A stretch of DNA of 64,000 nucleotides, taken from assembly GCF_000192475.1 (NCBI RefSeq), contig NZ_AEYW01000022.1, positions 1 through 64,000 of the forward strand, in the 5' to 3' direction. Position numbers and translations under genes: made by a program. This document shows, one piece after another, positions 53,879 through 63,527 of the stretch. Below the pieces are notes generated by a model. The model was not told where the DNA came from and did no database searches. It saw nothing but the letters and a program-made list of their open reading frames with translations. Every line of letters begins with the position of its first letter. Position 1 is the stretch's first letter. The stretch comes from Ruegeria conchae (lineage in GTDB: Bacteria > Pseudomonadota > Alphaproteobacteria > Rhodobacterales > Rhodobacteraceae).

Positions 53879-55030
53879 TTAACCCTTCATGCCATCCCAG
53901 AAGGACTTCACAGAAGAGAAAAAGCTTTTCGATTCCGGGTGATTGTCTTCACCCAAATCGTCAAACTCACGCAGCAGCTCTTTCTGGCGGCTGGTCAGAT
54001 TGACCGGAGTTTCCACGGCCAGTTCGATGAACATGTCGCCGATACCACCACCACGCAACGCGGGCATGCCTTTGCCGCGCAAACGCATCTGACGCCCGGA
54101 TTGGCTGCCTGCCGGAATCTGAACGCGGCCGCGACCACCATCAATTGTAGGAACTTCGATCGAGCCACCCAGCGCCGCTTTACCCATACTGACCGGAACG
54201 CGACAATATAGGTTCACGCTGTCACGCTCGAACAGTTTATGATCCGAAACCTCGACAAAGATATAGAGGTCGCCCGGAGGACCACCGCGCATGCCAGCCT
54301 CGCCTTCACCGGCCAGACGGATGCGGGTACCGGTTTCAACGCCCGCTGGAATGTTCACCGATAGCGCGCGATCTTTTTCAACACGACCAGCACCGCCACA
54401 CGATTTACAGGGATTCTTGATGATCTGACCCAAACCGGAACAGGTCGGACAAGTGCGTTCAACGGTGAAGAAGCCCTGTTGCGCGCGCACCTTGCCCATA
54501 CCGGAACAGGTTGGACAGGTGGTGGGTTCTACCCCACCCTCAGCCCCAGTACCCTCACATGAAGAGCAGGCCACGGCGGTCGGTACATTAATAGTTTTCT
54601 GCAGACCCGCATAAGCCTCTTCCAGCGAAACCCGAAGGTTATAGCGCAGGTCCGATCCGCGGGCTGCACGACGTCCACCGCCGCCGCCACGTTGGCCGCC
54701 CATGAAGTCGCCGAACAAGTCGTCGAAAACGTCTGAGAACGCGCTGGAGAAATCGCCCTGGCCGCCAAAACCGCCACCGGGACGACCTCCGCCACCCATA
54801 CCGTTTTCAAACGCAGCGTGGCCAAAGCGGTCATAGGCCGCCTTTTTGTCGCCATCGCGCAGCACATCATAGGCTTCGTTGGCCTCTTTGAACTGCGCTT
54901 CGGCATCAGGATTGTCCTTGTTGCGATCGGGATGCAGTTCTTTGGCTTTCTTGCGAAAACCTTTCTTGATCTCATCCGCCGAAGCGCCCTTGGACACGCC
55001 GAGCACTTCGTAATAGTCGCGTTTGGACAT
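53879..55030 (-). CDS. dnaJ: Chaperone DnaJ
   Basis: Co-chaperone that loads substrates on DnaK and stimulates its ATPase. The 383-residue product has the J domain ([23 protein letters not shown] at residue 33-35), a Gly/Phe-rich region (about residues 75-110), four CXXCXGXG zinc repeats ([32 protein letters not shown]) and the C-terminal substrate domain. The ATG at 55030 is preferred to the one at 55051 because GAAGGA precedes it and the family begins there. It is second after dnaK, 74 bases apart, with a strong hairpin in between. Confidence 0.98.
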   Translation of the reverse strand: MSKRDYYEVLGVSKGASADEIKKGFRKKAKELHPDRNKDNPDAEAQFKEANEAYDVLRDGDKKAAYDRFGHAAFENGMGGGGRPGGGFGGQGDFSSAFSDVFDDLFGDFMGGQRGGGGGRRAARGSDLRYNLRVSLEEAYAGLQKTINVPTAVACSSCEGTGAEGGVEPTTCPTCSGMGKVRAQQGFFTVERTCPTCSGLGQIIKNPCKSCGGAGRVEKDRALSVNIPAGVETGTRIRLAGEGEAGMRGGPPGDLYIFVEVSDHKLFERDSVNLYCRVPVSMGKAALGGSIEVPTIDGGRGRVQIPAGSQSGRQMRLRGKGMPALRGGGIGDMFIELAVETPVNLTSRQKELLREFDDLGEDNHPESKSFFSSVKSFWDGMKG

Positions 55031-55056
55031 CAGTTCTTCCTTCTGCCTCAACGTAA

Positions 55057-55087
55057 TCGGGCCGGCCCGGCAACCGGACCGGCCCGA
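55057..55087 (-). terminator. dnaK-dnaJ intergenic hairpin
   Basis: A 9-base-pair GC stem (55057-55065 with 55079-55087) continues, after one mismatch, into CCGG-CAA-CCGG. It lacks a T-run and lies between two genes of one operon. It most likely attenuates or sets mRNA stability so that less DnaJ than DnaK is made. Confidence 0.7.
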
Positions 55088-55104
55088 ATTGGCCCGGTTA
55101 CCCG

Positions 55105-57012
55105 TTAGTTACGCTTGTCGTCGTCCAGATCTTCGAACTCGGCGTCGACAATATCGTCGTCTCCGGGTGCCTCATCGGCTGCCGCCGGCGCATCTTCACC
55201 CTCTTCGGCTTGCGCCTTGTAGATGGCTTCGCCCAGCTTCATGGCGGCTTCGGTGACGTTCTGGATGCCGGATTTGATCTTGTCGGCATTCTCGGTTTCC
55301 AGCTCGTCCTTCAGCGCGGCAATCGCCAGCTCGATGGCTTCGATGGTGGTCGGGTCAACCTTGTCGGCATGCTCTTCCATCGACTTTTCGGTCGAGTGGA
55401 TGAGGCTTTCCGCCTGGTTCTTGGCGTCGACCAGCTCGCGGCGTTCCTTGTCTGCTTCCGCGTTCTCTTCTGCGTCCTTGACCATCTTTTCGATGTCCTC
55501 GTCGGATAGACCGCCCGAGGCTTGGATGGTGATCTTCTGCTCTTTGCCGGTGCCTTTGTCTTTGGCCGAAACCGAGACAATGCCGTTGGCGTCGATGTCA
55601 AAAGTCACCTCGATCTGAGGCATACCGCGCGGTGCGGGCGGGATATCTTCGAGGTTGAACTGACCCAGGATCTTGTTGTCCGCAGCCATTTCACGCTCAC
55701 CCTGGAACACGCGGATGGTTACGGCGTTCTGGTTGTCCTCGGCGGTCGAGAAGACCTGAGACTTTTTGGTCGGGATCGTGGTGTTGCGGTCGATCAGGCG
55801 GGTGAACACGCCACCCAGGGTTTCGATGCCCAGCGACAGCGGGGTCACGTCCAGCAGTACCACGTCCTTCACGTCACCCTGCAGAACACCGGCCTGAATG
55901 GCGGCGCCCATTGCGACAACTTCGTCCGGGTTCACGCCCTTGTGGGGCTCTTTGCCGAAGAATTTGGTGACCTCTTCGATCACTTTCGGCATCCGGGTCA
56001 TACCACCGACCAGAACAACCTCGTCCACATCAGCAGCCGACAGGCCCGCGTCCTTCAGGGCTGCCTGGCACGGCTTCATCGACTTCTTAATCAGGTCCGC
56101 AACCAGCGATTCCAGCTTGGCACGGGTCAATTTCATTACCATGTGCAGCGGCTGACCGTTCGAACCCATCGAGATGAACGGCTGGTTGATTTCGGTCTGC
56201 GAGGTCGAGCTGAGTTCGATCTTGGCTTTCTCAGCGGCTTCTTTCAGACGCTGCAGGGCCATCTTGTCAGCAGACAGATCGACGCCGTGTTCTTTTTTGA
56301 ACTCATCCGCCAGGTAGTTGACGATGCGCATGTCAAAGTCTTCACCACCAAGGAAGGTGTCACCGTTGGTCGATTTGACCTCGAACAGGCCATCGTCGAT
56401 TTCCAGAATGGTCACGTCGAAGGTACCACCACCAAGGTCATAAACCGCGATGGTTTGGGTTTCTTCTTTGTCCAGACCATAGGCCAGCGCAGCCGCTGTC
56501 GGTTCGTTGATGATCCGCAGCACTTCCAAACCGGCGATTTTACCGGCGTCTTTGGTGGCCTGACGCTGGGCGTCGTTGAAATATGCCGGAACGGTGATAA
56601 CCGCCTGCGTGACTTCCTCACCCAGATAGCTCTCGGCGGTTTCCTTCATCTTACCCAGAGTGAAGGCCGATATCTGGCTTGGGGAGTACTTTTCACCGCG
56701 GGCTTCAACCCACGCGTCGCCATTGCCGCCATCAACGATGGCGTACGGCACCATTTTCTTGTCTTTTTCGACTTCTGCATCATCCACGCGACGACCGATC
56801 AGACGCTTGACGCCAAAGATGGTGTTGTCGGGGTTGGTGACCGCCTGGCGTTTTGCAGGCTGACCGACCAGACGCTCATCTTCGGTGAAGGCGACGATCG
56901 AGGGCGTGGTCCGCGCCCCTTCGGCGTTTTCGATGACCTTCGGCTGCGAGCCATCCATGATGGCCACGCACGAGTTGGTGGTTCCGAGGTCAATCCCGAT
57001 TACTTTTCCCAT
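55105..57012 (-). CDS. dnaK: Chaperone DnaK (Hsp70)
   Basis: ATP-dependent chaperone of 635 residues. The ATPase domain begins [18 protein letters not shown] and holds [30 protein letters not shown] and [13 protein letters not shown]. The substrate domain starts near [14 protein letters not shown], and the acidic tail ([20 protein letters not shown]) ends in a disordered lid. The ATG at 57012 matches the family; the upstream ATG at 57030 would add six residues and lies closer to the ribosome site. An RpoH-type promoter is seen upstream, and no CIRCE element. Confidence 0.99.
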   Translation of the reverse strand: MGKVIGIDLGTTNSCVAIMDGSQPKVIENAEGARTTPSIVAFTEDERLVGQPAKRQAVTNPDNTIFGVKRLIGRRVDDAEVEKDKKMVPYAIVDGGNGDAWVEARGEKYSPSQISAFTLGKMKETAESYLGEEVTQAVITVPAYFNDAQRQATKDAGKIAGLEVLRIINEPTAAALAYGLDKEETQTIAVYDLGGGTFDVTILEIDDGLFEVKSTNGDTFLGGEDFDMRIVNYLADEFKKEHGVDLSADKMALQRLKEAAEKAKIELSSTSQTEINQPFISMGSNGQPLHMVMKLTRAKLESLVADLIKKSMKPCQAALKDAGLSAADVDEVVLVGGMTRMPKVIEEVTKFFGKEPHKGVNPDEVVAMGAAIQAGVLQGDVKDVVLLDVTPLSLGIETLGGVFTRLIDRNTTIPTKKSQVFSTAEDNQNAVTIRVFQGEREMAADNKILGQFNLEDIPPAPRGMPQIEVTFDIDANGIVSVSAKDKGTGKEQKITIQASGGLSDEDIEKMVKDAEENAEADKERRELVDAKNQAESLIHSTEKSMEEHADKVDPTTIEAIELAIAALKDELETENADKIKSGIQNVTEAAMKLGEAIYKAQAEEGEDAPAAADEAPGDDDIVDAEFEDLDDDKRN

Positions 57013-57122
57013 AATTTTGATCCCTTTCAATTTAAGGCGATGTCCCGAGGCCTGAACCCGTTACGGCATCCCGGCCCCGATCTGATGTGCGCGACAGCAC
57101 TACACCATCGCGCGTCGAGGCG

Positions 57123-57152
57123 TATATAAGGGCGCAAACTGGGGCCTGCAAG
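57123..57152 (-). promoter_or_regulatory. RpoH (sigma-32) type promoter of dnaK
   Basis: On the minus strand CTTGCAG (57146-57152) is followed after 13 bases by CCCTTATATA (57123-57132). This matches the heat-shock form CTTG-N(13-17)-CCCnATnT well. It lies 111 bases upstream of the dnaK ATG. No CIRCE inverted repeat is found, so control by sigma-32 rather than HrcA is indicated. Confidence 0.65.
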
Positions 57153-57226
57153 CGGTCAGAAACGCAGGTTTTCGGGAATTTGTGGCCTTTTTTGGCAAGG
57201 TTCTGGCAAGGTTTGGGGATTCTTCC

Positions 57227-57829
57227 ATGGCGCGGCTTCTTTTGCGCGGATTTGATATCCGCAAAGGCTATCTGGATGCGGTGTCGCAAACCCGCCTGGT
57301 TGACCTGTTGCGCCCGATTCTGAAGGCCGCACCGCTCTATCGGCCCTTCACCCCATCGGGCAAAGAAATGTCGGTACGCATGACCTCGGCCGGAGCATTG
57401 GGCTGGGTTACGGATCGGGCTGGCTATCGGTATCAGGATACCCATCCCAAAGGCATGACCTGGCCTGCAATCCCGGATGATATTCTGACGATCTGGCAAG
57501 ACGTGACCGGTGCGGAACGTCAGCCCGATTGCTGCTTGATCAACTACTACGGCGAAGGCACCAAGATGGGCCTGCATCAAGACAAGGACGAGGCTGATTT
57601 TTCTTGGCCGGTGCTGTCGATTTCACTGGGCGATGACGCGTTATTCCGCATCGGCAATACGACACGCGGGGGCAAGACCGAGTCAATCTGGCTGAGCTCG
57701 GGCGATGTGGTGATCATGGGCGGACCTGCCCGGCTGACATATCACGGGATTGACCGCATCCGATTTGGATCATCCAAACTGCTGCCGAAGGGCGGGCGTA
57801 TTAATCTGACGCTTCGGGTCGCCACCTAG
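57227..57829 (+). CDS. alkB: Alpha-ketoglutarate-dependent dioxygenase AlkB
   Basis: Iron/2-oxoglutarate enzyme that removes methyl groups from N1-methyladenine and N3-methylcytosine in DNA and RNA. The iron ligands are in GLHQDKDEADFSWPV (His-x-Asp) and RLTYHGIDRI (distal His); the 2-oxoglutarate-binding Arg is in GRINLTLRV. QPDCCLINYYGEG and ISLGDDALFRIG are family blocks. An ATG at 57227 (GGGGA 8 bases upstream) gives 200 residues; a GTG at 57182 would add 15. It is divergent from dnaK and its stop overlaps the convergent KpsM gene by 4 bases. Confidence 0.93.
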   Translation: MARLLLRGFDIRKGYLDAVSQTRLVDLLRPILKAAPLYRPFTPSGKEMSVRMTSAGALGWVTDRAGYRYQDTHPKGMTWPAIPDDILTIWQDVTGAERQPDCCLINYYGEGTKMGLHQDKDEADFSWPVLSISLGDDALFRIGNTTRGGKTESIWLSSGDVVIMGGPARLTYHGIDRIRFGSSKLLPKGGRINLTLRVAT

Positions 57830-58647
57830 CGACGCGCCTCCCAGCTTTTTGACACGTGTTTGCGCGTGTAGAATTCAGCCAGCAACCCGATCATGGTCAG
57901 GACAATCCCCACCCAAAGCGCATATTCCCAGCTTGTGTTGCGAGGAAAATAATTCCGGAACACAAAACCACGGCATTGGTCGATAACATGAAACAGCGGG
58001 TTCCAGGCAAACATGGTCAGCATGAACCCGCCCAGCGCGTTTCCCACGAACATCTTGCCGGAAAAAACCATATTCATCCGCCGATAGACATTTTTCAGGA
58101 TGGTCACTGTATTGGGAAACCACGGCTTCAGCGCCAGTAACACGAGCCCCACCGAACACCCCGTAAACCAGGCAAGCACAAGCATGGCAAAAGCTCCGCC
58201 TGGCTCCTGAATCTCGAGCGGCGAAACGGCAACACTGTAGACAAACAAAATCACCAGGATCGAGACAAGTTGGGTATAGAGCGTGCCTAGCGCCGAAGCC
58301 GCCAGCATCACCATCATGGTCATCGGCGAATGCAAAGTCATGGGATTGTTGCCATCTCCGACACCGGCAATGGCACCGACCGATTTGATATGTGTCAGAA
58401 ACAGAAACACTCCAGACAGCAGAAAAAGTATGAACTCACCGCGTATCTTCGCGATCCGGGTGCCCATGAAAGACAGGATCAAGTAGAACGCTCCGGCGAC
58501 TACAACCACCTGAAGAATATTTATAAGGATCGCCATCACCGCATTTGAATGCTGCGATCGGATATTGCGCACAATCGCATAGAATATCAGTTCAGCTGTG
58601 GTGAAGGCCCCGCCCAACAACGACTGATTTCGCTTATAGTGAAACAC
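57826..58647 (-). CDS. ABC-2 type polysaccharide export permease (KpsM-like)
   Basis: Inner-membrane permease of 273 residues with six predicted helices, of the KpsM/Wzm family that exports capsule or O-antigen. The N-terminal basic segment and helix one (AVMAILINILQVVVVAGAFYLILSFMG), the re-entrant SVFLFLTHIK-like block and NPLFHVIDQCRGF, typical of KpsM, are seen. No KpsT ATPase gene is adjacent; it must lie elsewhere. It is divergent from the cysQ-kdsB-galE operon, 123 bases apart, which fits a shared role in export of a Kdo-linked glycan. Confidence 0.85.
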   Translation of the reverse strand: MFHYKRNQSLLGGAFTTAELIFYAIVRNIRSQHSNAVMAILINILQVVVVAGAFYLILSFMGTRIAKIRGEFILFLLSGVFLFLTHIKSVGAIAGVGDGNNPMTLHSPMTMMVMLAASALGTLYTQLVSILVILFVYSVAVSPLEIQEPGGAFAMLVLAWFTGCSVGLVLLALKPWFPNTVTILKNVYRRMNMVFSGKMFVGNALGGFMLTMFAWNPLFHVIDQCRGFVFRNYFPRNTSWEYALWVGIVLTMIGLLAEFYTRKHVSKSWEARR

Positions 58648-58770
58648 GCGACCACTCTTTCCTGCTCATGTCACCTGCAATCTGGCACGAATTTCTTGCT
58701 GTTCCGTATCTAGCGCACCATAAGTCCGTAAGAAACTTGGATCAACAAATCTCAAGAACGGAGCTTTTTT

Positions 58771-59568
58771 GTGACCTATGACGCCCTGATACCCGTCATC
58801 CGGCGGCTGGCCCTTCAGGCAGGCGACAAGATCATGCAGATCTACGAGGCGGATGATTTCGACGTCAAAGTCAAATCCGATTCCAGCCCAGTGACCGAGG
58901 CGGATGAGGCCGCAGATGCGCTGATCTCGGCCGGGCTGCGCGAAGCTTTTCCCGAAATTTTACTAGTGACTGAAGAGCAGGCGGACTCGCACTCGGAAAA
59001 AGGTGAGACCTTTCTGATCGTCGATCCGCTGGACGGCACCAAGGAATTCATAAACCGTCGTGGCGATTTCACGGTGAACATCGCATTTGTTGAGAACGGC
59101 GTACCGACGCGCGGCGTGGTTTATGCGCCCGCACGGGGGCGGATGTTTTATACGCGGGCCGATGGGCAAGCGGTTGAGGAAACTGGCGCGCTCGACAAGG
59201 ATCAGCCGGGTGCGCTAACGCCAATAGCAGTCTCTAAACCAGACAATTCAGCTCTGATGATCGTTGCCTCCAAGTCGCATAGGGATCAGGCGACCGAGGA
59301 TTACATCAACAAGTATCAGGTGCGCGACAGCAAAAGCGCCGGGTCGTCGCTGAAGTTCTGCCTGGTAGCAACGGGTGAGGCTGACCTTTACCCCCGCGTA
59401 GGCCGTACTATGGAATGGGACACCGCAGCGGGCCATGCAGTACTGGCCGGTGCTGGTGGAGATGTCGTGCGCTTTGATGACCACACCCCGCTGACCTACG
59501 GCAAAGACGGCTATGCCAACCCATTTTTCATCGCCTATGCTCCGGGCGTCGACCTGAAGGAAGCCTGA
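58771..59568 (+). CDS. cysQ: 3'(2'),5'-bisphosphate nucleotidase CysQ
   Basis: Lithium-sensitive magnesium phosphatase that turns PAP (the by-product of sulfotransferases and PAPS reductase) into AMP. The 265-residue product has LLVTEEQ, the metal site DPLDGTKEFINRRGDFTVNI and EWDTAAGHAVLAGAGG, all classic of the inositol-monophosphatase superfamily, CysQ branch. Start is GTG at 58771 with GGAG 8 bases before. Its stop overlaps the kdsB start (TGATG), so it is translated together with Kdo activation. In this setting it points to sulfated-glycan synthesis rather than only to sulfate assimilation. Confidence 0.93.
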   Translation: MTYDALIPVIRRLALQAGDKIMQIYEADDFDVKVKSDSSPVTEADEAADALISAGLREAFPEILLVTEEQADSHSEKGETFLIVDPLDGTKEFINRRGDFTVNIAFVENGVPTRGVVYAPARGRMFYTRADGQAVEETGALDKDQPGALTPIAVSKPDNSALMIVASKSHRDQATEDYINKYQVRDSKSAGSSLKFCLVATGEADLYPRVGRTMEWDTAAGHAVLAGAGGDVVRFDDHTPLTYGKDGYANPFFIAYAPGVDLKEA

Positions 59569-60368
59569 TGTCTGTTCTGATCGCCATTCCCGCCCGCTAC
59601 GCGTCGACCCGCTATCCGGGCAAACCTCTGGTGCCGCTGACCGGGGTCAATGGTACAGCCATGACACTGATCGAACGGTCCTGGCGCGCCGCCATTTCGG
59701 TCGCGGGTGTCGATCGGGTCGTCGTGGCGACAGACGATGACCGCATTCGCGAAGTATCCGAAGGGTTCGGGGCCGAAGTGATCATGACCTCAGATACCTG
59801 TCGCAATGGCACCGAGCGCTGCGCCGAAGCACATACGGCGCTGGGCAGCGGTTATGAGATCGTAGTGAACCTGCAGGGCGATGCACCATTGACGCCGCAC
59901 TGGTTTGTCGAAGACCTGATCTCAGGCTTGCGCGATGCCCCTGAGGCCGGTGTGGCCACCCCGGTTCTGCGCTGCGATGGCGACGCTCTGAACGGGTTGT
60001 TGAATGACCGCAAACACGACCACGTTGGGGGTACGACAGCAGTGTTCGGCAATGATCACAGTGCGCTCTATTTCTCGAAAGAGGTAATTCCCTTCACCTC
60101 TGAGACCTATGCCAACGATGATCCAACTCCGGTCTTTCATCATGTCGGAGTCTACGCTTATCGGCCAGATGCACTGGCAGACTATCCCTCCTGGCCGACC
60201 GGCCCGCTGGAAACAATGGAGGGCCTTGAACAACTGCGTTTCATGGAAAACGGTCGTAAGGTTCTGTGCGTAGAGGTGGAAGCCAAGGGCCGTCAATTTT
60301 GGGAACTGAACAACCCCCAGGATGTCGCCAAGATCGAAGAAATGATGGCCGCGATGGGACTGGAATGA
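59568..60368 (+). CDS. kdsB: 3-deoxy-manno-octulosonate cytidylyltransferase
   Basis: Activates Kdo to CMP-Kdo, the donor for lipid A inner core and for the Kdo linker of KpsM-type capsules. IAIPARYASTRYPGKPLVPL near residue 5 is the nucleotide loop; VATDDDRI, NLQGDAPL and HHVGVYAYRPDAL follow. At 266 residues it is slightly longer than the usual 245-250. QGDAPL (usual QGDEPL) is the sort of change seen in capsule-associated KdsB paralogues. It overlaps cysQ by one base and galE by 4 bases. Confidence 0.92.
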   Translation: MSVLIAIPARYASTRYPGKPLVPLTGVNGTAMTLIERSWRAAISVAGVDRVVVATDDDRIREVSEGFGAEVIMTSDTCRNGTERCAEAHTALGSGYEIVVNLQGDAPLTPHWFVEDLISGLRDAPEAGVATPVLRCDGDALNGLLNDRKHDHVGGTTAVFGNDHSALYFSKEVIPFTSETYANDDPTPVFHHVGVYAYRPDALADYPSWPTGPLETMEGLEQLRFMENGRKVLCVEVEAKGRQFWELNNPQDVAKIEEMMAAMGLE

Positions 60369-61348
60369 CCCATATTCTGGTCACCGGCGGCGCGGGCTAT
60401 ATCGGTTCGCATGCCTGCAAGACGCTTGCAAAGGCGGGCTATATTCCGGTGACCTATGACAATTTGGTCACCGGTTGGCAGGATGCGGTGAAATTTGGTC
60501 CGTTCGAACGGGGCGACCTACTGGATCGCGCGCATCTGGACGCCGTCTTTGCCAAGTACCAGCCAGCCGCCGTGATGCATTTCGCAGCCCTCAGCCAAGT
60601 AGGTGAGGCAATGTCCGAGCCTGGCAGGTACTGGTCGAACAATGTGACCGGCTCTTTGACGTTAATCCAAGCGGCGGTCGACGCGGGCTGTTTGAATTTC
60701 GTCTTTTCATCGACCTGCGCCACTTATGGAGAACACGACAATGTCGTGCTCGATGAAACCTCACCTCAACAACCGCTGAACGCCTATGGCGCCTCAAAAC
60801 GCGCGATCGAAGATATCCTGCGTGATTTCGAATTCGCCTACGGGCTAAACCATGTGATCTTCCGATACTTCAACGTCGCCGGGGCCGACCCGGATGCCGA
60901 AATTGGTGAATTCCATCAACCCGAGACCCATCTGGTGCCGCTGATGCTGGACGCTGTCGCCGGTAAGCGCGATGGTCTTACAGTGTTCGGCACCGATTAT
61001 GACACGCCCGACGGTACCTGTATTCGCGATTATGTGCACGTCCGCGATCTGGTCGCTGCGCATGTTCTTGGTCTGAAGTGGCTGGAACAAGGCAAAGAGA
61101 GCCGTGTGTTCAATCTGGGTACCGGATCGGGATTTTCGGTTATGGAGGTGATCGAGCATTCGAAGGCTGTCACCAATCGAGCGGTGCCCTACAGCATCGG
61201 CCCACGCCGGGCAGGGGACTGTACACGTCTGGTATCCGGTTCAACCCGCGCAGAACAAGAACTAGGCTGGATGCCAAAAAGATCTACGTTAGAGACGATG
61301 ATCACCGATGCGTGGCGCTGGCATCAGAATGGCAGCTACAAAAAGTGA
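60365..61348 (+). CDS. galE: UDP-glucose 4-epimerase
   Basis: Extended SDR of 327 residues that interconverts UDP-glucose and UDP-galactose. The NAD loop is VTGGAGYIGSHACKTL at residues 6-21, the catalytic pair is in NAYGASKRAIED (Tyr, Lys), preceded by SSTCATYGE. NVAGADPDAEIGE and CIRDYVHVRDLVAAHVLG are GalE blocks. The ATG overlaps the kdsB stop (ATGA); an ATG at 60266 is not used, as it reads within kdsB. Its stop overlaps the next GTG start. It supplies galactose or a related sugar to the glycan made here. Confidence 0.95.
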   Translation: MTHILVTGGAGYIGSHACKTLAKAGYIPVTYDNLVTGWQDAVKFGPFERGDLLDRAHLDAVFAKYQPAAVMHFAALSQVGEAMSEPGRYWSNNVTGSLTLIQAAVDAGCLNFVFSSTCATYGEHDNVVLDETSPQQPLNAYGASKRAIEDILRDFEFAYGLNHVIFRYFNVAGADPDAEIGEFHQPETHLVPLMLDAVAGKRDGLTVFGTDYDTPDGTCIRDYVHVRDLVAAHVLGLKWLEQGKESRVFNLGTGSGFSVMEVIEHSKAVTNRAVPYSIGPRRAGDCTRLVSGSTRAEQELGWMPKRSTLETMITDAWRWHQNGSYKK

Positions 61349-62391
61349 GCACCAAGGATCAGCCGCTAAGCTGGGGGCAGCGATACAAGCTGCGCCTAAA
61401 GCGTAAGCGGCTTTTATGGCGGTCTTTTCGTAGCCGCCATCAGTTAACTTCGCGTGCAGACAAAACGCAACAAATCGCGCCGGGAGCTATCCTTGCCTTT
61501 ACCACTCTACGGAACGAGATCACCCGATTGCCGTGGTTTTTTCATCACTACCGGACGCTGGGTGTAGATCATTTTCTGATTGTGGATAACGGCAGCGACG
61601 ACGGATCGACCCAGTACTTGCTTGATCAGCCAGATGTATCTCTGTGGCAAACAACTACTAGCTATCGTGCGTCCCGGTTCGGATTGGATTGGCTGACATA
61701 TCTGCAGTGGAGATTTGGCCACGGGCATTGGACGCTTATGGTCGATACCGATGAATTGCTTGTCTATGCCCATCACGACACGCATTCGTTACACGATTTG
61801 ACGGGCTGGCTGGACGCGCGTGGGCAGTCCGCCTTTGGCGCATTGATGCTGGATCTGTTTCCCAAAGGCCCAGTGGGCACGCAGTACTATGACCCGCAAT
61901 CCGATCCCACTGATGTTCTGAACGGGTTCGACCCCGGCCCCTACAGATCCCAACGTCAATTTCCATTGGGCAACTTGTGGGTTCAAGGCGGGACGCGAGA
62001 GAGAGCTTTCTTTTCGGACCACCCTGAAAGATCCCCGACTCTGAACAAAATCCCTTTGATCAATTGGGCGCGACATATGGCTTATGTGAATTCCTGCCAC
62101 TCCGCCCTGCCGCGAGCCCTGAATTTTGAATATGACGGGCCAGAGGGGCAGGCTCCTTCGGGCGTTTTGCTGCACACGAAATTCCTGCCGGGGGTTGTAG
62201 AACAATCGCAGATAGAAAAACACAGGCGCCAGCATTTCCACGACCCTGAAAAATTCAGCACATATTATGATGGGATAATTAATAAGCCCGATCTTTGGGG
62301 GTCTGATTCTGTAAAGCTGCGCGATTGGCAACAATTGGAGACTTTGGGGCTGCTGAACGGCGGCGGCTTTCCAGCCACTACGGGGAAGTAA
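61345..62391 (+). CDS. Glycosyltransferase family 2-like protein (PF13704 type), first of two
   Basis: A 348-residue cytosolic glycosyltransferase. After a basic leader (YKLRLKRKRLLWRSFRSRH) come LAFTTLRNEITRLPWFFHHY, DHFLIVDNGSDDGSTQYLL and WTLMVDTDELLVY, the last holding a DTDE-type metal site. The GTG at 61345 overlaps the galE stop (GTGA), which fixes the start; the frame is open 89 codons upstream inside galE. It is a clear paralogue of the next gene. Donor and acceptor are unknown. Confidence 0.88.
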   Translation: MSTKDQPLSWGQRYKLRLKRKRLLWRSFRSRHQLTSRADKTQQIAPGAILAFTTLRNEITRLPWFFHHYRTLGVDHFLIVDNGSDDGSTQYLLDQPDVSLWQTTTSYRASRFGLDWLTYLQWRFGHGHWTLMVDTDELLVYAHHDTHSLHDLTGWLDARGQSAFGALMLDLFPKGPVGTQYYDPQSDPTDVLNGFDPGPYRSQRQFPLGNLWVQGGTRERAFFSDHPERSPTLNKIPLINWARHMAYVNSCHSALPRALNFEYDGPEGQAPSGVLLHTKFLPGVVEQSQIEKHRRQHFHDPEKFSTYYDGIINKPDLWGSDSVKLRDWQQLETLGLLNGGGFPATTGK

Positions 62392-62516
62392 ACGGGATTT
62401 AAACCCATTGCTTCGCAAGGTAACTAGATGTCATAAAACGATGACGGCTCGGCACCACTCAGGCCTCAGGCGGCCCCGGGCAGACGCGCGTATATCAAAA
62501 AAGGTTGGGCAGCCGC

Positions 62517-63527
62517 GTGAGCCTTTTGGATTCCTATCGCATGAGATTGCGACGCAAGCGTCGCCTTTTGCGGTGCCTGCGCAAAAGACGCGAATTGAAA
62601 GCGATACAGAACAACACGTCAGATATTCGCCCGCAAGACATCTTGTTGATGAGCGTCGTGCGAAACGAATGTATCCGCCTGCCTTATTTTCTGGACTATT
62701 ACCGCAAGCTTGGCATCAACCATTTCCTATTCGTCGACAACAATAGCGATGACGGAACGCGTGAATTTTTAACCGACCAACCAGACGTGTCACTGTGGTG
62801 GACGGATGCCAGCTACAAAAGTTCGACTTATGGGCTGGACTGGTCAAATTATCTGTTGCGAACCTATGCCCACAAACACTGGGTTTTGACCGTCGATCCG
62901 GACGAGTTCTTTGTTTACCCGTTCTGTGATACCCGCCCGATAAGGGCGTTGACCGACTGGTTGGATGACACCAGCGTTCGTAGTTTCGGCACAATGCTGA
63001 TCGACATGTATCCTGAGGGGGTCGTCGAAGACACGCCCTATCATGCCGGTCAGAATCCGTTCGAGATCGCCCCGTGGTTTGACTCAGGCAACTACATGAT
63101 CGCCCGGAATCCCACCTATGGAAACCTGTGGATTCAAGGTGGTGCCCGAGCACGGGTTTTCTTTCATGATACGCCCGAAAAAGCCCCTGCACTGAACAAA
63201 ATCCCTTTGGTGAAATGGCATCGCCGATACGCCTATGTCAGCTCGACCCATGCGCTGCTGCCCCGTGGCCTCAACCAAGTTTACGAGGAACGTGGGGGTG
63301 AAAAAACCAGCGGCGCACTGCTACATGCTAAGTTAATCGACACTCTGGGCAACAAGGCCCGTGAGGAACTAAGCCGCAGCCAGCATTATCGCGCCTCGGG
63401 CGAATATAGAGCTTATGCCGAACACTTGGAGAATAAGCCCGTTTTCTGGAACAACTGGTCCGAGAAATACATCAACTGGCGACAGCTTGAGATCCTCGGC
63501 ATGATGTCAAAAGGGAACTGGGCATGA
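62517..63527 (+). CDS. Glycosyltransferase family 2-like protein (PF13704 type), second of two
   Basis: A 336-residue paralogue of the upstream gene. Shared blocks in order are a basic leader (YRMRLRRKRRLLRCLRKR), LMSVVRNECIRLPYFLDYY, NHFLFVDNNSDDGTREFL, WVLTVDPDEFFVYPF, GNLWIQGGARARVFFHDTPE and ALNKIPLVKW. The copies diverge most in the C-terminal third. The start is not certain: GTG at 62517 gives an N-terminus like the first copy; a TTG at 62505 is possible. A 125-base gap separates it from the first copy. Its stop overlaps the next start (ATGA). Confidence 0.87.
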   Translation: MSLLDSYRMRLRRKRRLLRCLRKRRELKAIQNNTSDIRPQDILLMSVVRNECIRLPYFLDYYRKLGINHFLFVDNNSDDGTREFLTDQPDVSLWWTDASYKSSTYGLDWSNYLLRTYAHKHWVLTVDPDEFFVYPFCDTRPIRALTDWLDDTSVRSFGTMLIDMYPEGVVEDTPYHAGQNPFEIAPWFDSGNYMIARNPTYGNLWIQGGARARVFFHDTPEKAPALNKIPLVKWHRRYAYVSSTHALLPRGLNQVYEERGGEKTSGALLHAKLIDTLGNKAREELSRSQHYRASGEYRAYAEHLENKPVFWNNWSEKYINWRQLEILGMMSKGNWA

